Source of the DNA: Siphonodentalium dalli
Taxonomy: Eukaryota; Mollusca; Scaphopoda; Gadilida; Siphonodentaliidae
DNA length: 64,000 nucleotides
Assembly (NCBI GenBank): GCA_032622095.1
Contig: CP136064.1
Coordinates: forward strand, 133,801,129-133,865,128
Direction of reading: 5' to 3'
Made by a program: the position numbers and the translations under genes. A model generated the notes under the pieces. That model worked only from the letters and a program-made list of their open reading frames with translations. It searched no databases and had not been told where the DNA came from. This document shows, piece by piece, positions 57,201 through 64,000 of the stretch. Each line of letters starts with the position of its first letter. Position 1 is the first letter of the stretch.

Positions 57201-60200
57201 ATAATCTAGATGAAAACATGTTTTTTTTCGCTGATGGGACGGAAGCGAAATTGCAGAACGGGATGGGACGGTATTAGATAGGATGGGACGGTATTAGAAA
57301 ACGCAGAACAGCTAAGATAGACCCCTAAACTTGCTGTTTAGCAATAATACAGCATGTAGCAGCACCAAAATGGCTCTATATGGTCATCAGTGCAGCATTT
57401 TATTGGTGATCCCATTTTATTGACCATAATCAAGATGAAAACATGTTTTTTTTCGCTGATGGGACGGAAGCGAAATTGCAGAACGAAAATGTAAACAAAC
57501 ACCAAATCACCCCATGCATTCACATTTCCCCGTCCCGCGGCGATATTTTTACATAAAATGTTAGATTAATATCTTCTCGACATCATTGTAACATTTTATT
57601 GACCATAATCAAGATGAAAACATGATTTTTTTCGCTGATGGGACGGAAGCGAAATTGCAGAACGGGATGGGACGGTATTAGATAGGATGGGACGGTATTA
57701 GAAAACGCAGAACAGCTAAGATAGACCCCTAAACTTGCTGTTTAGCAATAATACAGCATGTAGCAGCACCAAAATGGCTCTATATGGTCATCAGTGCAGC
57801 ATTTTATTGGTGATCCCATTTTATTGACCATAATCAAGATGAAAACAACTTTTTTCGTCAATGGGACGGAAGCGAAATTGCAGAACGAAAATGTAAACAA
57901 ACACCAAATCACCCCATGCATTCACATTTCCCCGTCCCGCGGCGATATTTTTACATAAAATGTTAGATTAATATCTTCTCGACATCATTGTAACATTTTA
58001 ATGACCATAATCAAGATGAAAACATGTTTTTTTTCGCTGATGGGACGGAAGCGAAATTGCAGAACGGGATGGGACGGTATTAGATAGGATGGGACGGTAT
58101 TAGAAAACGCAGAACAGCTAAGATAGACCCCTAAACTTGCTGTTTAGCAATAATACAGCATGTAGCAGCACCAAAATGGCTCTATATGGTCACCAGTGCA
58201 GCATTGTATTGGTGATCCCATTTTATTGACCATAATCAATATGAAAACATGTTTTTTTTCGCTGATGGGACGGAAGCGAAATTGCAGAACGAAAATGTAA
58301 ACAAACACCAAATCACCCCATGCATTCACATTTCTCCGTCCCGCGGCGATATTTGTACATAAAATGTTAGATTAACATCTTCTCGACATCATTGTAACAT
58401 TTTATTGACCATAATCAAGATGAAAACATGTTTTTTTTCGCTGATGGGACGGAAGCGAAATTGCAGAATGGGATGGGACGGTATTAGATAGGATGGGACG
58501 GTATTAGAAAACACAGAACAGCTAAGATAGACCCCTAAACTTGCTGTTTAGCAATAATACAGCATGTAGCAGCACCAGAATGGCTCTATATGGTCATCAG
58601 TGCAGCATTTTATTGGTGATCCCATTTTATTGACCATAATCAAGATGAAAACATGTTTTTTTTCGCTGATGGGACGGAAGCGAAATTGCAGAACGAAAAT
58701 GTAAACAAACACCAAATCACCCCATGCATTCACATTTCCCCGTCCCGCGGCGATATTTTTACATAAAATGTTAGATTAATATCTTCTCGACATCATTGTA
58801 ACATTTTATTGACCATAATCAAGATGAAAACATGTTTTTTTTCGCTGATGGGACGGAAGCGAAATTGCAGAACGGGATGGGACGGTATTAGATAGGATGG
58901 GACGGTATTAGAAAACGCAGAACAGCTAAGATAGACCCCTAAACTTGCTGTTTAGCAATAATACAGCATGTAGCAGCACCAAAATGGCTCTATATGGTCA
59001 TCAGTGCAGCATTTTATTGGTGATCCCATTTTATTGACCATAATCAAGATGAAAACATGTTTTTTTTCGCTGATGGGACGGAAGCGAAATTGCAGAACGA
59101 AAATGTAAACAAACACCAAATCACCCCATGCATTCACATTTCCCCGTCCCGCGGCGATATTTTTACATAAAATGTTAGATTAATATCTTCTCGACATCAT
59201 TGTAACATTTTATTGACCATAATCAAGATGAAAACATGATTTTTTTCGCTGATGGGACGGAAGCGAAATTGCAGAACGGGATGGGACGGTATTAGATAGG
59301 ATGGGACGGTATTAGAAAACGCAGAACAGCTAAGATAGACCCCTAAACTTGCTGTTTAGCAATAATACAGCATGTAGCAGCACCAAAATGGCTCTATATG
59401 GTCATCAGTGCAGCATTTTATTGGTGATCCCATTTTATTGACCATAATCAAGATGAAAACAACTTTTTTCGTCAATGGGACGGAAGCGAAATTGCAGAAC
59501 GAAAATGTAAACAAACACCAAATCACCCCATGCATTCACATTTCCCCGTCCCGCGGCGATATTTTTACATAAAATGTTAGATTAATATCTTCTCGACATC
59601 ATTGTAACATTTTAATGACCATAATCAAGATGAAAACATGTTTTTTTTCGCTGATGGGACGGAAGCGAAATTGCAGAACGGGATGGGACGGTATTAGATA
59701 GGATGGGACGGTATTAGAAAACGCAGAACAGCTAAGATAGACCCCTAAACTTGCTGTTTAGCAATAATACAGCATGTAGCAGCACCAAAATGGCTCTATA
59801 TGGTCACCAGTGCAGCATTGTATTGGTGATCCCATTTTATTGACCATAATCAAGATGAAAACATGTTTTTTTTCGCTGATGGGACGGAAGCGAAATTGCA
59901 GAACGAAAATGTAAACAAACACCAAATCACCCCATGCATTCACATTTCCCCGTCCCGCGGCGATATTTGTACATAAAATGTTAGATTAACATCTTCTCGA
60001 CATCATTGTAACATTTTATTGACCATAATCAAGATGAAAACATGTTTTTTTTTCGCTGATGGGACGGAAGCGAAATTGCAGAATGGGATGGGACGGTATT
60101 AGATAGGATGGGACGGTATTAGAAAACACAGAACAGCTAAGATAGACCCCTAAACTTGCTGTTTAGCAATAATACAGCATGTAGCAGCACCAAAATGGCT

Positions 60201-63200
60201 CTATATGGTCATCAGTGCAGCATTTTATTGGTGATCCCATTTTATTGACCATAATCAAGATGAAAACATGTTTTTTTTCGCTGATGGGACGGAAGCGAAA
60301 TTGCAGAACGAAAATGTAAACAAACACCAAATCACCCCATGCATTCACATTTCCCCGTCCCGCGGCGATATTTTTACATAAAATGTTAGATTAATATCTT
60401 CTCGACATCATTGTAACATTTTATTGACCATAATCAAGATGAAAACATGTTTTTTTTCGCTGATGGGACGGAAGCGAAATTGCAGAACGGGATGGGACGG
60501 TATTAGATAGGATGGGACGGTATTAGAAAACGCAGAACAGCTAAGATAGACCCCTAAACTTGCTGTTTAGCAATAATACAGCATGTAGCAGCACCAAAAT
60601 GGCTCTATATGGTCACCAGTGCAGCATTGTATTGGTGATCCCATTTTATTGACCATAATCAAGATGAAAACATGTTTTTTTTCGCTGATGGGACGGAAGC
60701 GAAATTGCAGAACGAAAATGTAAACAAACACCAAATCACCCCATGCATTCACATTTCCCCGTCCCGCGGCGATATTTGTACATAAAATGTTAGATTAACA
60801 TCTTCTCGACATCATTGTAACATTTTATTGACCATAATCAAGATGAAAACATGTTTTTTTTTCGCTGATGGGACGGAAGCGAAATTGCAGAATGGGATGG
60901 GACGGTATTAGATAGGATGGGACGGTATTAGAAAACACAGAACAGCTAAGATAGACCCCTAAACTTGCTGTTTAGCAATAATACAGCATGTAGCAGCACC
61001 AAAATGGCTCTATATGGTCATCAGTGCAGCATTTTATTGGTGATCCCATTTTATTGACCATAATCAAGATGAAAACATGTTTTTTTTCGCTGATGGGACG
61101 GAAGCGAAATTGCAGAACGAAAATGTAAACAAACACCAAATCACCCCATGCATTCACATTTCCCCGTCCCGCGGCGATATTTTTACATAAAATGTTAGAT
61201 TAATATCTTCTCGACATCATTGTAACATTTTATTGACCATAATCAAGATGAAAACATGTTTTTTTTCGCTGATGGGACGGAAGCGAAATTGCAGAACGGG
61301 ATGGGACGGTATTAGATAGGATGGGACGGTATTAGAAAACGCAGAACAGCTAAGATAGACCCCTAAACTTGCTGTTTAGCAATAATACAGCATGTAGCAG
61401 CACCAAAATGGCTCTATATGGTCATCAGTGCAGCATTTTATTGGTGATACCATTTTATTGACCATAATCAAGATGAAAACATGTTTTTTTTTCGCTGATG
61501 GGACGGAAGCGAAATTGCAGAACGAAAATGTAAACAAACACCAAATCACCCCATGCATTCACATTTCCCCGTCCCGCGGCGATATTTGTACATAAAATGT
61601 TAGATTAATATCTTCTCGACATCATTGTAACATTTTATTGACCATAATCAAGATGAAAACATGATTTTTTTCGCTGATGGGACGGAAGCGAAATTGCAGA
61701 ACGGGATGGGACGGTATTAGATAGGATGGGACGGTATTAGAAAACGCAGAACAGCTAAGATAGACCCCTAAACTTGCTGTTTAGCAATAATACAGCATGT
61801 AGCAGCACCAAAATGGCTCTATATGGTCATCAGTGCAGCATTTTATTGGTGATCCCATTTTATTGACCATAATCAAGATGAAAACAACTTTTTTCGTCAA
61901 TGGGACGGAAGCGAAATTGCAGAACGAAAATGTAAACAAACACCAAATCACCCCATGCATTCACATTTCCCCGTCCCGCGGCGATATTTTTACATAAAAT
62001 GTTAGATTAATATCTTCTCGACATCATTGTAACATTTTATTGACCATAATCAAGATGAAAACATGTTTTTTTTCGCTGATGGGACGGAAGCGAAATTGCA
62101 GAACGGGATGGGACGGTATTAGATAGGATGGGACGGTATTAGAAAACGCAGAACAGCTAAGATAGACCCCTAAACTTGCTGTTTAGCAATAATACAGCAT
62201 GAAGCAGCACCAAAATGGCTCTATATGGTCATCAGTGCAGCATTTTATTGGTGATCCCATTTTATTGACCATAATCAAGATGAAAACATGTTTTTTTTCG
62301 CTGATGGGACGGAAGCGAAATTGCAGAACGAAAATGTAAACAAGCACCAAATCACCCCATGCATTCACATTTCCCCGTCCCGCGGCGATATTTTTACATA
62401 AAATGTTAGATTAATATCTTCTCGACATCATTGTAACATTTTATTGACCATAATCAAGATGAAAACATGATTTTTTTCGCTGATGGGACGGAAGCGAAAT
62501 TGCAGAACGGGATGGGACGGTATTAGATAGGATGGGACGGTATTAGAAAACGCAGAACAGCTAAGATAGACCCCTAAACTTGCTGTTTAGCAATAATACA
62601 GCATGTAGCAGCACCAAAATGGCTCTATATGGTCATCAGTGCAGCATTTTATTGGTGATCCCATTTTATTGACCATAATCAAGATGAAAACAACTTTTTT
62701 CGTCAATGGGACGGAAGCGAAATTGCAGAACGAAAATGTAAACAAACACCAAATCACCCCATGCATTCACATTTCCCCGTCCCGCGGCGATATTTTTACA
62801 TAAAATGTTAGATTAATATCTTCTCGACATCATTGTAACATTTTAATGACCATAATCAAGATGAAAACATGTTTTTTTTCGCTGATGGGACGGAAGCGAA
62901 ATTGCAGAACGGGATGGGACGGTATTAGATAGGATGGGACGGTATTAGAAAACGCAGAACAGCTAAGATAGACCCCTAAACTTGCTGTTTAGCAATAATA
63001 CAGCATGTAGCAGCACCAAAATGGCTCTATATGGTCATCAGTGCAGCATTTTATTGGTGATCCCATTTTATTGACCATAATCAAGATGAAAACATGTTTT
63101 TTTTCGCTGATGGGACGGAAGCGAAATTGCAGAACGAAAATGTAAACAAACACCAAATCACCCCATGCATTCACATTTCCCCGTCCCGCGGCGATATTTT

Positions 63201-64000
63201 TACATAAAATGTTAGATTAATATCTTCTCGACATCATTGTAACATTTTATTGACCATAATCAAGATGAAAACATGTTTTTTTTCGCTGATGGGACGGAAG
63301 CGAAATTGCAGAACGGGATGGGACGGTATTAGATAGGATGGGACGGTATTAGAAAACGCGGAACAGCTAAGATAGACCCCTAAACTTGCTGTTTAGCAAT
63401 AATACAGCATGTAGCAGCACCAAAATGGCTCTATATGGTCATCAGTGCAGCATTTTATTGGTGATCCCATTTTATTGACCATAATCAAGATGAAAACATG
63501 TTTTTTTTCGCTGATGGGACGGAAGCGAAATTGCAGAACGAAAATGTAAACAAACACCAAATCACCCCATGCATTCACATTTCCCCGTCCCGCGGCGATA
63601 TTTTTACATAAAATGTTAGATTAATATCTTCTCGACATCATTGTAACATTTTATTGACCATAATCAAGATGAAAACATGATTTTTTTCGCTGATGGGACG
63701 GAAGCGAAATTGCAGAACGGGATGGGACGGTATTAGATAGGATGGGACGGTGTTAGAAAACGCAGAACAGCTAAGATAGACCCCTAAACTTGCTGTTTAG
63801 CAATAATACAGCATGTAGCAGCACCAAAATGGCTCTATATGGTCATCAGTGCAGCATTTTATTGGTGATCCCATTTTATTGACCATAATCAAGATGAAAA
63901 CAACTTTTTTCGTCAATGGGACGGAAGCGAAATTGCAGAACGAAAATGTAAACAAACACCAAATCACCCCATGCATTCACATTTCCCCGTCCCGCGGCGA
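51283..64000. repeat. Satellite DNA array, monomer about 404 bp, runs off window
   Basis: About 31 head-to-tail copies, with anchors near 51283, 51687, 52090, 52493 and so on to 63797, spaced 403-405 bp. Each monomer contains an internal direct repeat of about 70 bp (ATTGACCATAATCAAGATG ... GCGAAATTGCAGAACG) and two adjacent GGATGGGACGGTATTAG units. Copies look about 98-99% alike. A 61-codon open frame recurs on the minus strand of most copies, but it is broken wherever the CAACTTTTTTCG variant occurs, so it is not a credible gene. Confidence 0.95.

Noticed and set aside
51283-63578. Recurrent 61-codon minus-strand ORF in the satellite monomers
   Set aside because: It is open only because monomers are near-identical, it breaks in every CAACTTTTTTCG-type monomer, and it lacks any recognisable feature.

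Overview
The window looks like eukaryotic, transposon-dominated DNA, most likely from a bivalve or another mollusc. I infer this from the repeat content: a non-coding element with 'gggcataactc'-type subrepeats of a kind familiar from molluscan genomes, decayed Polinton/adintovirus-like genes with C2H2 fingers, several Ty3/Gypsy pol genes, many hairpin (foldback) elements and a long AT-rich satellite. There are no bacterial features (operons, Shine-Dalgarno spacing), and no conserved single-copy host gene is recognisable.

Layout. 1-9336: the 3' part of a Ty3/Gypsy-type LTR retrotransposon (element 1). It has a gag with Pro/Gly/Asn repeats and a CCHC knuckle, a textbook -1 frameshift site (TTTAAAC, 1593-1599), a broken pol ending in a PHD finger, and an intact 922-codon extra ORF whose C-terminal half is a TatD-family nuclease. 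A polypurine tract and a 271-bp LTR close it. 9341-22079: a second Gypsy-type element (element 2), enclosed between two copies of a 206-bp sequence. Its gag-pol (11809-16737) is broken only by two stop codons just after the RT active site. The 3' half plus most of an LTR is tandemly duplicated, so LTR promoter sequence now sits directly in front of an intact 801-codon RNase H/integrase ORF. 22080-27467: non-coding repeats, including palindromes, a foldback, a tRNA-derived SINE split by a TIR element full of CCGAAT words, and two nested foldback elements.

27468-40560: a decayed Polinton/adintovirus-like module. A packaging-type ATPase lies on the minus strand and a zinc-finger plus protein-primed family-B DNA polymerase on the plus strand, apparently divergent from a 334-bp intergenic region at 35012-35345. 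A third Gypsy-type element (31154-34920, minus) sits inside the module and is fused in frame to a zinc finger. The polymerase remnant is itself split by a 1,028-bp non-coding insertion flanked by CAATA.

40623-50403: mostly non-coding DNA with small TIR elements and short tandem repeats, plus one intact single-exon 794-codon ORF of unknown function (45933-48317, minus). 50404-64000: a satellite array with a monomer of about 404 bp, running off the window end. Linked sequence variants show higher-order structure.

The strongest candidate for an undescribed system is element 1: a retrotransposon combining -1 frameshifting, a PHD-finger integrase that may read histone marks, and a separately expressed TatD nuclease ORF that has stayed intact while pol decayed.
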